Source of the DNA: JANXUC01 sp043782485
GTDB taxonomy: Bacteria; Acidobacteriota; Terriglobia; Terriglobales; Acidobacteriaceae
DNA length: 64,000 nucleotides
Direction: 5' to 3'
Assembly: GCA_043782485.1 (NCBI GenBank)
Contig: JAYWAL010000106.1
Coordinates: 1-64,000, forward strand
The position numbers were made by a program, and so were the translations under genes. Positions 51,461-59,842 of this stretch are shown piece after piece. The number at the start of each line of letters is the position of its first letter. The first letter of the stretch is position 1. Under the pieces are notes generated by a model. That model worked only from the letters and a program-made list of their open reading frames with translations, searched no databases and was not told the origin of the DNA.

Positions 51461-52264
51461 TTACGGCAGATACGACAAGGCTTCGTTGCTCTCCACAAAT
51501 TTGCGGAGACCAGCCTCAACAGCTGGTTGTGCGAATAAATCGCAGAAGATTTCGATTTCTCGGCGCAGTTCCTCCAACGGAATCGGCTTCAGAAACTGCT
51601 TGGCCGCAGCCGAAGTCTGGCGATCAAATTTGCCGATTTGCACGGCGGTGGCACGGGCCGCTCGAAGCGCTTCACCTTCACCCACCAACTGGCTGACCAG
51701 ACCGATTTGTTGGGCTTTCGTGGCATTGAAACTTCGCCCCGTCAATAACAGATCGCGCACCACAGCATTGCCCAAATCCCGCTTTAGGCGGGGGATTCCG
51801 CCGAAACCGGGAATCAGCCCCAGGCGCAACTCAGGAAAGCAGAAGCGCGCCATCTTGTCGGCCACAATCAAATCACAGACCAGCGCCAACTCGAATCCGC
51901 CGCCAAACACAACGCCATGAACCGCGGCAATCGTGGTTAGCGGTGAGGCATCTATCTTATTGAACACAGCGTGAATGCGCTCAAGAAAATCGCGCACACC
52001 GCTGGCCGCATCTTCTTTGCGCATTTTCTGTGAGCCTTCGAATAGCTCGCGTAAATCCGCGCCCGCGCAGAATCCAGCGGCCTGCGTGCTGTGAACGATC
52101 ACCGCGTGGGACACGGCAGTTAACTCATCCAGTGCCGCCGCAAATCGCTCCAGCTCTCCCAAGGTAAGCGAGCCGATCTCGTTGCAGGGATCGCGATGCA
52201 GCGCCAGTTCGATGATGCCGTCCTTCCATATCCATGAAAGCGCCTGGCCCTGATAGGTCTTCAT
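51461..52264 (-). CDS. Enoyl-CoA hydratase/isomerase (crotonase superfamily)
   Basis: A 267-residue crotonase-fold protein. The oxyanion-hole strands are FCAGADLREL and VVFGGGFELALVCDLIVAD, followed by FCFPELRLGLIPGFGGIPRL. E in PELRLG occupies a usual catalytic glutamate position. It should hydrate, isomerise or otherwise modify an acyl thioester. The start is one base after the stop of the upstream ligase gene. Without the second catalytic residue assigned, the exact reaction is open. Confidence 0.9.
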   Translation of the reverse strand: MKTYQGQALSWIWKDGIIELALHRDPCNEIGSLTLGELERFAAALDELTAVSHAVIVHSTQAAGFCAGADLRELFEGSQKMRKEDAASGVRDFLERIHAVFNKIDASPLTTIAAVHGVVFGGGFELALVCDLIVADKMARFCFPELRLGLIPGFGGIPRLKRDLGNAVVRDLLLTGRSFNATKAQQIGLVSQLVGEGEALRAARATAVQIGKFDRQTSAAAKQFLKPIPLEELRREIEIFCDLFAQPAVEAGLRKFVESNEALSYLP

Positions 52265-53965
52265 TTAACTCACCACCCGCGCACGCGTTTCATACATCTC
52301 AGCAATTTCACTCTGAAGACGGGAGGCAATGGCCTCCCGCTTTAATTTGCCATTGGCGGTCAGCAACCCGCTGTCCAGAGAAAAAGCCTCCGGTCGCAGA
52401 TGAAACGCCCGAACCTGTTTATAGTGAGGCAGAGTGGAGTTTGCGGCATCCAGCCCCACCTGTACTTCGCTTTCCGAAACCGGGCCGCACACAATTGCCG
52501 AAAGATACCCTCGGCCATTGCCGACCACTAGCACTTGTAGCGCTTCCGGAATGTGTTGCACGAGCAGGTCTTCAATCGGCTCTGGCGCCACATTATGCCC
52601 CGAACCTAGGATGACGAGATTTTTCAGCCGTCCGGCGACAATCCAATTCCCCGCCGCATCAACTTCGCCCTGGTCGCCGGTATGGAACCAGCCATCCCGC
52701 AGGACAGCGGCTGTTTCCAGCGGTCGGTTCCAGTAGCGGGCAAAAACATTGAGGCCGCGTACCAGGATTTCCTTATGGTCCCCCAGCCGCATTTCCACTC
52801 CTGGAATGACCGGGCCGACCCGACCGGGCACCACTTGGCGGGGATCATCCATGGTGCAGATGGCGGTTGTCTCGGTAAGACCATACACCTGCAAAACCGG
52901 CACGCCTAGCATCTGGAAATAGAGTTGGGTTTCCAAAGCGAGCGGCGCGGACCCGCAGATGAGCGCGCGAAGTCGAGTCCCGAGCATCTTCTTCCGTATC
53001 GTGGGAAATACCAGCCGATTGGCGAGCCACAACCAAAGGCCTTCCCGCGCGCTCGAGCGCGCCTTCGGGTTTACCCGCCGCCGCTCCACCGCCATCTTAG
53101 CGCGGGAGTAAATTCGCAGCGCCATGCCGCCCTTCAGCGCCATTTGATCATCCGCGCCGCGCCGCATTCGTTCCAAAAGTGCAGGAACGTTCAATACATA
53201 GTCCGGAGCGCTCCGGGGCAGCTCCTCGGCCAGCCGAGCCAGCGCCGTGTTCAACGCGAGAAGGCTGCCTCGCAACAGGCTTGTCATCAACAAGATCCAG
53301 GAGCCAGCGAAACACAGCGGCAAATAATGGAACACCCGGTCCTGGCGGTTGTCCCCGTTCATCAGGAGATCCAATCGAGATGACGTGCAGACCAGCATAT
53401 GAGACACGTTGCCCACGGTCAGCAATACACCTTTGGAAACTCCCGAAGTGCCCGATGTGTAAATGATCGTCATCGGATCTGGCGGAGAGAGTTGCATGGG
53501 AGGATCGACCAGTTCCGAAGCGAGGCCCACTACGGAAAACATTTCATCAAATAGCTGGGTTGTCGGCAACGACTCACACGCCCCACGCAAGGCATCGCGC
53601 AGCCCCGCCGTGCTGCATAGCAGAAGCGCAGGCTCGCAATCGGCTAGCATGGCAGCCACTTCCTGCGGTGCCTGACGGGGATAAAGCGGTACGCAGATCA
53701 AGCCCTCGGCGAAAATGGCGAGATTGGCAGCGACCCAACGAATGCTGTTCTCCGCAAGCAACGCGCAACGGTCGCCCGGCTTTACTCCGGCATCGCGAAG
53801 ATGTTTGCGCGCCTGGGCTACCAGAAGCAAAACATCCCCGCCCGTCGCGGTCAAAGAGCTTCCGTCTCGCAATTCCTCGAGTTGCGGAACCGACCGGCAA
53901 GCTTCCAGGCGATTGAAGATCGCTGAAATGCAGTTCTCAAAGGGCCTAGACTCGCCGGTGGTCAT
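52265..53965 (-). CDS. AMP-forming long-chain acyl ligase (second copy)
   Basis: A 566-residue ANL enzyme with MTIIYTSGTSGVSKGVLLTV (A3), QVYGLTETTAICT (A5), GWFHTGDQGEVDAAGNW (A7) and AGRLKNLVILGSGHNV. It is only loosely similar to the ligase at 49424 and is not a recent tandem copy, so the two may activate different chains or donate to different acceptors. It starts with a four-base overlap (ATGA) after the polysaccharide pyruvyl transferase gene and abuts the hydratase gene. Confidence 0.93.
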   Translation of the reverse strand: MTTGESRPFENCISAIFNRLEACRSVPQLEELRDGSSLTATGGDVLLLVAQARKHLRDAGVKPGDRCALLAENSIRWVAANLAIFAEGLICVPLYPRQAPQEVAAMLADCEPALLLCSTAGLRDALRGACESLPTTQLFDEMFSVVGLASELVDPPMQLSPPDPMTIIYTSGTSGVSKGVLLTVGNVSHMLVCTSSRLDLLMNGDNRQDRVFHYLPLCFAGSWILLMTSLLRGSLLALNTALARLAEELPRSAPDYVLNVPALLERMRRGADDQMALKGGMALRIYSRAKMAVERRRVNPKARSSAREGLWLWLANRLVFPTIRKKMLGTRLRALICGSAPLALETQLYFQMLGVPVLQVYGLTETTAICTMDDPRQVVPGRVGPVIPGVEMRLGDHKEILVRGLNVFARYWNRPLETAAVLRDGWFHTGDQGEVDAAGNWIVAGRLKNLVILGSGHNVAPEPIEDLLVQHIPEALQVLVVGNGRGYLSAIVCGPVSESEVQVGLDAANSTLPHYKQVRAFHLRPEAFSLDSGLLTANGKLKREAIASRLQSEIAEMYETRARVVS

Positions 53966-55371
53966 CCGTAGGCCTCGACCAGGTGCCGCAACGTCGCACT
54001 CAGAGGGGGCAAGTACTCCTCCCAGGTATAGGTCCCGCTGCGCACCGGAAAGTCCGGGTACCGGCGCTGCACTTCTTCTTCGAAGAAGACGCCCATGCGC
54101 GCCATGGTCTTCAGGTTCTTGACCACTGTCCGTCCAATTCCATCGGCAATCTTTTCACCATCTTGCTTCAGTTTGTTCAGGATGACCAGCAGCTTGGGTT
54201 CCAACTCCGGGTCATCAACCGTTAGGAACAAATCCTGGTGGCCCCGCTCGTTCATCAGATTGCGAATGCGTTCATCCATGGTGATGCCAGCGGACGGAAC
54301 CAGACCCGCCATCGACGTGACAATGCCGTGAAATCGGGATGAAACCATCATGTGGCAGGCGCGAAGAATGCTGACCAGCTGGTACATGTCGTAATCGTCA
54401 GAGGTCAGCACGGGTATACCGCCAAGCCGGCCGGAAATGCGATGACAGGCATCGGCATCCAGGCGCTCGGTGGCTACCATGATCACGAACACTTTGTTGC
54501 TCTTCCGGAATGTGTCAATGGCGTTTCCGATGGAGGTGAGGTAGCGAGTGTAGGCTGCATCCACCTTCGGTCCCGCGTTGTGAAAATAGACGGTCCGGTA
54601 TTGGCTTTCCTTGTATGCGCCCGCTATCGTTCGGGCGACGTACTTGCCTAGCGACGCCTTCACGGGCCACCAAAAAGGATTGATCGGACACACCACCAGC
54701 ACCGGGGTCACCCCGTCCCAGCCGGCTTGGCGCAACACCTCGCTGCCATAGGCTGGTGGAAGAGGCTCGAATGTCCATGCCGTATCGGTACCCAGTTCCG
54801 TGGGCACACCGAGTTCACGAAGCAGCGTTCTTGATTCTTCGTTCCGCGTGATCACCAGCGAATCGCGGCAAAAGCGACCGCACATCTTGGCCACAACGGG
54901 ATCCATGTGGCCAGCCTCGGCACCATAGCCAATGGACAGCTTGTTCTGTGCCGAGGCGATTCCCAGCGAGCCAATCATCATGGTCGTGAGCGCGTTGGCA
55001 AACTTGCTCTTAAACATGGAGCCTTCGCAGGCCACCACGCCGTGGTGCTTGGGGACTTCGCGGTGCAGGAATGGCGGGAAAATATCCGGAAGATGAACCT
55101 GACGGGTGCCCTCGAAATAGCCCTTCGTGAATTCGAATTTCTGCGACATCACGCTCAGGTCGCAGCGCTCAGCACCCAAAACGTGCCGCACCTGGCGGAT
55201 CATTTCCTCCACCCGAACGTCGGAACCGGTGTTGCGAGTGCCGTTATAGCCAGCGAACAGCAGCTTTAGCTTGTCGCCTTTGCGCCAGGTATTGCCGCCG
55301 CCCAGCATCCAGCGCAGGCGAGACATCTCAATCGAACTGCTGACCCAGGCCTCCAGCATCAGATCGATCAT
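53962..55371 (-). CDS. Polysaccharide pyruvyl transferase family protein
   Basis: A 469-residue GT-B-like member of the pyruvyl transferase family (CsaB/WcaK type), which transfers pyruvate from PEP onto sugars of surface glycans. Family landmarks: LLFAGYNGTRNTGSDVRVEE, VTRNEESRTLLRELGVPTEL (one base-pairing segment), VLTSDDYDMYQLVSILRA and SSRFHGIVTSMAGLVPSAG. Start ATG 55371 overlaps the preceding reductase stop (ATGA). A glycan-type enzyme in a lipid-looking operon suggests a glycolipid or lipid-linked head group, but the acceptor is unknown. Confidence 0.87.
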   Translation of the reverse strand: MIDLMLEAWVSSSIEMSRLRWMLGGGNTWRKGDKLKLLFAGYNGTRNTGSDVRVEEMIRQVRHVLGAERCDLSVMSQKFEFTKGYFEGTRQVHLPDIFPPFLHREVPKHHGVVACEGSMFKSKFANALTTMMIGSLGIASAQNKLSIGYGAEAGHMDPVVAKMCGRFCRDSLVITRNEESRTLLRELGVPTELGTDTAWTFEPLPPAYGSEVLRQAGWDGVTPVLVVCPINPFWWPVKASLGKYVARTIAGAYKESQYRTVYFHNAGPKVDAAYTRYLTSIGNAIDTFRKSNKVFVIMVATERLDADACHRISGRLGGIPVLTSDDYDMYQLVSILRACHMMVSSRFHGIVTSMAGLVPSAGITMDERIRNLMNERGHQDLFLTVDDPELEPKLLVILNKLKQDGEKIADGIGRTVVKNLKTMARMGVFFEEEVQRRYPDFPVRSGTYTWEEYLPPLSATLRHLVEAYG

Positions 55372-56501
55372 GCGGCAGAGCCTCCCGAAGCAGCCGGCCA
55401 TGGCCGGTATTGGTATTGGAAGTGGTTGTCCAGGCTGAATTTCAATAAGGGCAGGCTGTAGTGCGAGAACGGCACTGGCTTGCGTCCGAGCTCAGTCACC
55501 ACCCGCGAGTTATCGAAGACCGTGTTCCATTTAAGATACGGTAAAAACACCTTCATCAGCGCCGCGCCGTGCCCCATCTTTCCCTTGCCCGAAGCCAGAC
55601 GTTCAACGGCAGAAGTGAAGACTCCGCCCAAGCTCGGTAAATAAACCGGCTTGCGTCTCCTTTGCGCGGCCGAAAGCGCATCCGTCAGCTCGCGAAATGT
55701 CTGCGACATCGTTCCCGAAGATAGATGATAAATTTCGTGGTCCGGATTCGCCTTTTGATGCAACGTTACGATGGCGTCGGCCACAAAATCGACGTTCACG
55801 ATGTCCACACGATCCGACGGCCGCAGCGGCAGCGCGGGCAGCCCCGCTAGAAACACAAATGCCCGGACCATGTCGAACTGTGTAGTTTCCGGTGCTCGAC
55901 TGTCGCCGAGGACGATGCTGGGGCGAAAAATAGTTCGCTGCACATCGGGCAAGAGTTCGCGAATCATGTGTTCACAGAACTTCTTCGTGCGGGCGTAGGG
56001 ATCGTAGTCGGAGCGCTGCCAGTCGACGGAGGTGTCTTCCTGCACCACTTCGTCCTGGCGCTTACCTGCCACCGCAACCGTGCTCACATGGCTAATGCGA
56101 CGCAGGCCGTGGTGAGCGTGAGCGCGTTGGCCAAGCTGGACGACCTCAAGCGTGCCGCGAAGATTAGTATTCAGGCAGCTCTTCTCGGATTTGCGGTTCA
56201 GGGACGCCGCGCAATGAATAATGGAATCCGTGGTTTCCACCAGGCGTTGATAATCCGCCGGGGGCAGGCCGAAAAACTTGTTGGTCAGGTCGCCACGAAA
56301 GATATTGACGCGCGCTTGAAGGTAGCCAGAAAACTTCGGGAAATCGAAATGCAATTGTAGCGACTGCCACAGGCGGGCTTCCGCCTCGGCCTGGTCTTTC
56401 GCGCGCACCAGCAGGTTCAGCGGCTCACGATGGCCGTCCAGCAATCCGGCCGCAATGTATGCGCCGATGTATCCGGTGGAGCCGGTTAGGAATATTGCCA
56501 C
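55368..56501 (-). CDS. NAD(P)-binding thioester-reductase-like SDR
   Basis: A 377-residue extended SDR of the NAD_binding_4 (male-sterility/thioester reductase) type: FLTGSTGYIGAYIAAGLLDG (nucleotide site), IIHCAASLNRKSEKSCLNTN, then DPYARTKKFCEHMIREL, the Y-x-x-x-K pair. Such domains reduce acyl thioesters to aldehydes or alcohols. It overlaps the acyl-reductase fusion by 16 bases and the pyruvyl transferase gene by four. It lacks the long extra helical domain of full fatty-acyl reductases. Confidence 0.9.
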   Translation of the reverse strand: MAIFLTGSTGYIGAYIAAGLLDGHREPLNLLVRAKDQAEAEARLWQSLQLHFDFPKFSGYLQARVNIFRGDLTNKFFGLPPADYQRLVETTDSIIHCAASLNRKSEKSCLNTNLRGTLEVVQLGQRAHAHHGLRRISHVSTVAVAGKRQDEVVQEDTSVDWQRSDYDPYARTKKFCEHMIRELLPDVQRTIFRPSIVLGDSRAPETTQFDMVRAFVFLAGLPALPLRPSDRVDIVNVDFVADAIVTLHQKANPDHEIYHLSSGTMSQTFRELTDALSAAQRRRKPVYLPSLGGVFTSAVERLASGKGKMGHGAALMKVFLPYLKWNTVFDNSRVVTELGRKPVPFSHYSLPLLKFSLDNHFQYQYRPWPAASGGSAA

Positions 56502-58909
56502 GTTGGCCCCGTTCCTGTTTGCAGAGTTTGCGGATCGCCCTTGGGCTGATCTTTTTCCGTTTCTGTCGCCGAGTCTGGCGACAGCCGGAAATTCCGGCTC
56601 GCCCTTGCTTCCAGCGGCTTGCCCTCAATCAGTGGATACGTCCAACGCCGCAAAGCCGGAATGTGAATGTTGATCCAGTACTCCCACCAGTCCAGCGACC
56701 GCGAGTCGTAGCCAAATGTTTCGCGCTCACCTTCCGGAAGAAGGCGGTTGAGCTTTTCCACATTCCCCGCCACAAAATCATGTTCGTTATTTAGAATGAA
56801 TGGCTCAAACAGCACAATCAGCTTCTCCAGGCGTTCCAGGCTGCGCTCGGTTCGCGCCAGAGGCGTCTTCTTGAGCGGTAGAGGTGCCATGATCTTCTGA
56901 ATGGTCCGCACCATGGTCCGCTGGGCTGGCGCGGAAAGCCGCTGGTAGCGCTGTTTGGAAACCGGGATCGTATCGAAGTGCAGCCGCAACCAATGCTCAA
57001 TTCCCTCTTGCGCGCGGTAATGCTTGCGATGCGCCAGACCCGTCAGCTCGATCGAGCGTCGCATGTCGCAGGGATTCGACACCGAGGTCGCGAGCTGGTA
57101 CATCGCATCGTGGCGGCGCTCCATCACCGCAGCGGCAATCAACGTCATGCCCTGGCAAACGGAGTCCACAGGAATGATGTCGAGCCGCTTGCGCTCATTG
57201 GTCGGCAACTGCCGGAAGTAGGTGCCCAACAGATAGGACAGCGATGCCGACGTATTGATCCCTTCATTCCAACCTAGAAACGGCTTGGCAATGGAAGTCT
57301 CCACAATCGCCGGACGCACCACCGCAACCGGCAACCCAGCGCCCCGCGTGGCAATCAGCGATTCCGCCAGACTCTTCGTAAACGTATAAGTATTCGGCCA
57401 GCCCAGTTCGCGCGCCCGCGCCATCCCCACTTCCGTGATGTAAGTCTTGAGCCAGCGGATACGGTTCTTGCGAATCTGGTTCTCCAGCGCCGCGCCTTGC
57501 AGCCCACGCGCCGCATGTTCCCGGCCCAGCGCCTCGCGCCGAAGCTCCTCGGTAATCTCCGCGCTTTCCGATAGTTTTTCCGCCTCAGCCACCCGCGCGT
57601 GCAGCGCCCGCCATTCCTGTTCCGCGTCAAAACCCGACACCCGCGCCGGAGTGTAATCGCGCCGCAGCGTCTCACTGATGCGCCCATCGCGCTGTCCCGC
57701 CACATAACAGGTGGAAAGATGTACCAACCCGGCGTGGTCGCTGCCGCGAATAAAATCCAGCATGTGCGCGGTGGCGTCCACATTCACCGCCAACGCGTCC
57801 CGCAAATCCGGATTAAAATCTGTCAATCCAGAACTATTGATGACCACATCCAGCGAACCCTGCACCCGCTCGGCCACCCCGGCGTCCAGCCCCAGCATCG
57901 GCTGCGTTACATCGCCTTCTACCACCTCGACTCGCGCCGCGACAAAGCGCACGAACTCCGCTCCATACTGGTCTTCCAGCTTGTCGAACACCGGAGACTC
58001 ATCCATCACCTTCTCGAACCGCCGCACCGCCGGATTCGACTTCTGCCGCCGAATCAGCAAATAAATCTTCCCAATCTCGGGCAGGTCCATCAGCAAATTC
58101 GCCAGCCAAACCTTGCCGATAAACCCCGTAAATCCCACCAGCAGAACATGCTTTCCCGCAAACGCCTTGCGCACGGAGAGCGGCTCCGACTGCGGCTGCC
58201 CCTCGAAAATCACCACGGGATGCATGGGCGCGCCCTGCAACCGCCGGGCCGGCACAATCGCCCCAACCATCTCGTCCGGTGCCAAATCCAGATTCCGCCC
58301 CAACTCCACCGCCTCCTTCCGCCCGTCTGGATCACTCCCCGTGATGCGCGCAAACAGCCCTCGCGGCCGAACCACCGGACTCAGCAACCGTCCTGTAGCA
58401 ATGCCATCCCGGAAATCCAGCCGATTCGCCAGCAGCCACTTCACACCTAAATGCTGCGCCAGCGGACGCATCACATGCTCCAGCCCCTGGCTCACCAGCA
58501 CCACTTCTGCCCCGGAATCCACTAGCAGCTTAAGCGCCCTAACACCAGTATTTTTCAACTGAGGCTTCAAGTGATACTGGAAGTATTCCTCGCCCAGTAA
58601 ATCCACCCGGTCCCGGCTCACTCCCCGCAGCACCGTGTGCACCACCCGCGTCGCCATCACCCGGTCCACGGCATACAAAAACGGCCGCAGCACCGCCATC
58701 AGCAGCACCAGCCCCCGGCGGACACACCGTTCCAGAAAGCTCTGCCCACGCCAGGTCAAGAATGCAATTGGCCGCACCACACTGAGGTTGAGGAGGCTGC
58801 CCTCAACCCGCCAATAAACGGGGTTGGCGGGCCTGCCATTCGCAGGAGGACCAGGTTCGAGGTTGGGGGGGAGAGTCAACGATTGAGTCCAGCCATCCGC
58901 ACTGCCCAA
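56486..58909 (-). CDS. HAD-like domain fused to a fatty-acyl-CoA reductase
   Basis: An 807-residue frame. Residues about 28-225 look like a HAD-IB phosphatase fold, but motif I reads RVEGSLL (34-40), where DVDGTL is normal, and motif IV is not recognisable, so phosphatase activity is doubtful. Residues about 250-640 are a fatty-acyl reductase: VGFTGFIGKVWLANLLMDL (nucleotide site), VINSSGLTDFNPDLRDAL, and the Y508-K512 pair in NTYTFTKSLAES. The C-terminal region (640-807) is the 'sterile'-like domain. The frame opens with TTG 58909 and has no ATG in the first 70 codons, so the true start is uncertain. It heads the operon. Confidence 0.88.
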   Translation of the reverse strand: MGSADGWTQSLTLPPNLEPGPPANGRPANPVYWRVEGSLLNLSVVRPIAFLTWRGQSFLERCVRRGLVLLMAVLRPFLYAVDRVMATRVVHTVLRGVSRDRVDLLGEEYFQYHLKPQLKNTGVRALKLLVDSGAEVVLVSQGLEHVMRPLAQHLGVKWLLANRLDFRDGIATGRLLSPVVRPRGLFARITGSDPDGRKEAVELGRNLDLAPDEMVGAIVPARRLQGAPMHPVVIFEGQPQSEPLSVRKAFAGKHVLLVGFTGFIGKVWLANLLMDLPEIGKIYLLIRRQKSNPAVRRFEKVMDESPVFDKLEDQYGAEFVRFVAARVEVVEGDVTQPMLGLDAGVAERVQGSLDVVINSSGLTDFNPDLRDALAVNVDATAHMLDFIRGSDHAGLVHLSTCYVAGQRDGRISETLRRDYTPARVSGFDAEQEWRALHARVAEAEKLSESAEITEELRREALGREHAARGLQGAALENQIRKNRIRWLKTYITEVGMARARELGWPNTYTFTKSLAESLIATRGAGLPVAVVRPAIVETSIAKPFLGWNEGINTSASLSYLLGTYFRQLPTNERKRLDIIPVDSVCQGMTLIAAAVMERRHDAMYQLATSVSNPCDMRRSIELTGLAHRKHYRAQEGIEHWLRLHFDTIPVSKQRYQRLSAPAQRTMVRTIQKIMAPLPLKKTPLARTERSLERLEKLIVLFEPFILNNEHDFVAGNVEKLNRLLPEGERETFGYDSRSLDWWEYWINIHIPALRRWTYPLIEGKPLEARASRNFRLSPDSATETEKDQPKGDPQTLQTGTGPTWQYS

Positions 58910-58961
58910 TCGCCCGGACAGAGTCTAAGGATGAAAACCTAACTCTAACATTGTAAATAAA

Positions 58962-59004
58962 TTAAGGCCCGGAGCGAAGTCGCATCTCCGGTTCCAGGCC
59001 CTGG
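58962..59004 (-). terminator. Possible terminator after the kinase gene
   Basis: On the minus strand CCGGAG and CTCCGG pair over a loop of about 11 bases, extended by GGC/GCC with a bulge, followed by TTAATTTATT. It lies just past the stop of the ROK gene at 59006. The tail is a broken T-run, so the call is tentative. Confidence 0.45.
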
Positions 59005-59005
59005 G

Positions 59006-59731
59006 TTAAGCGGTGCGCGCGTCTTTCCGCTCCTGCTCCCACAAGCGAAAACCGCCCAGGAAAGCATTCTCGTTGCTGCCTAGTCGCGTGTCTTTGGGCA
59101 ACTCATCCATGAATTTGGCGTTGCCTCCGCCCAGGACGACATAGTCGGCACCAAGCGCAGCCTTGAACCGCTCCACCACGTCGGCCACGCTCTTGCGCCA
59201 TTTCTTCTTGCCATAGTCTTCCAGGCCTCGCAGACCTACATAGTCTTCGTAAGTCTTGCCCTTCTTGTATGGCAGATGTGCCAGTTCCAGAGGCTCCAGA
59301 TGGCCGTCTATGATCAGCGCCGACCCCAGCCCCGTCCCCAAGCCCAGAAATAGCATTTTTCCGCCTTTATAACTGCCCAGCGCCTGCATGGCGGCATCGT
59401 TGATCAGCCGGACGGGCATCCCAAACGCCTTGCGGAAGTCGTACCCCACCCAACCCACGCCAAGATTGGCGGGCTCGTGGATCGGACGCCCGTGAACCAC
59501 AGGGCCAGGGTAACCCAGCGCCACGGCGTCGTACGACCACCCCTTGGCCAGCGTCTTCACCGCTGCCACCATCAAGGCAGGCGTCATTTTCGGTCCGGAG
59601 TCAGCCTTGCGCGGCTCTTTTTCGCCGGAGGCAAGAATCTTCACGTGGGTTCCGCCTACGTCGATGACGAGGACTTTGTGGGGTTGGGTGGCGGATGGCA
59701 GGGGTTTTGGCGAGGCGGATTTTGTAGGCAT
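59006..59731 (-). CDS. ROK-family kinase, polyphosphate-glucokinase-like
   Basis: A 241-residue sugar kinase. VLVIDVGGTHVKILASG is the ROK phosphate-binding motif; ALGYPGPVVHGRPIHEPANL, RLINDAAMQALGSYKGG and LFLGLGTGLGSALIIDGHL are the sugar and nucleotide sites. Length and the LELAHLPYKKGKTYEDYVG region fit polyphosphate glucokinases better than ATP glucokinases, which usually carry a zinc loop. It phosphorylates glucose to glucose 6-phosphate, perhaps with polyphosphate. It lies downstream of the TPR-kinase gene on the same strand. Confidence 0.87.
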   Translation of the reverse strand: MPTKSASPKPLPSATQPHKVLVIDVGGTHVKILASGEKEPRKADSGPKMTPALMVAAVKTLAKGWSYDAVALGYPGPVVHGRPIHEPANLGVGWVGYDFRKAFGMPVRLINDAAMQALGSYKGGKMLFLGLGTGLGSALIIDGHLEPLELAHLPYKKGKTYEDYVGLRGLEDYGKKKWRKSVADVVERFKAALGADYVVLGGGNAKFMDELPKDTRLGSNENAFLGGFRLWEQERKDARTA

Positions 59732-59797
59732 GGCTGTCTGAGGAGGGAGTGTATCGCAACCAAGGCCACCCGCACCACCGGCATTCCGGCCAAGCGA

Positions 59798-59820
59798 AAG
59801 GGCCGCCAGCGGCGGCCCTT
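59798..59820 (-). terminator. Strong GC hairpin, possible terminator
   Basis: AAGGGCCGCC and GGCGGCCCTT form a perfect 10-bp stem around a three-base loop, just after the frameshifted kinase gene and before the ROK gene. The minus-strand tail is TCGCTT, poor in U, so it may be a palindromic repeat or weak terminator. Confidence 0.5.
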
Positions 59821-59842
59821 GGTCAGAGGGTCCCGTTCAAAC

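Noticed and set aside
57599..58450. 283-codon plus-strand frame inside the acyl-reductase gene
   Set aside because: Composition (His/Arg/Gln/Pro-rich) is that of an antisense shadow.
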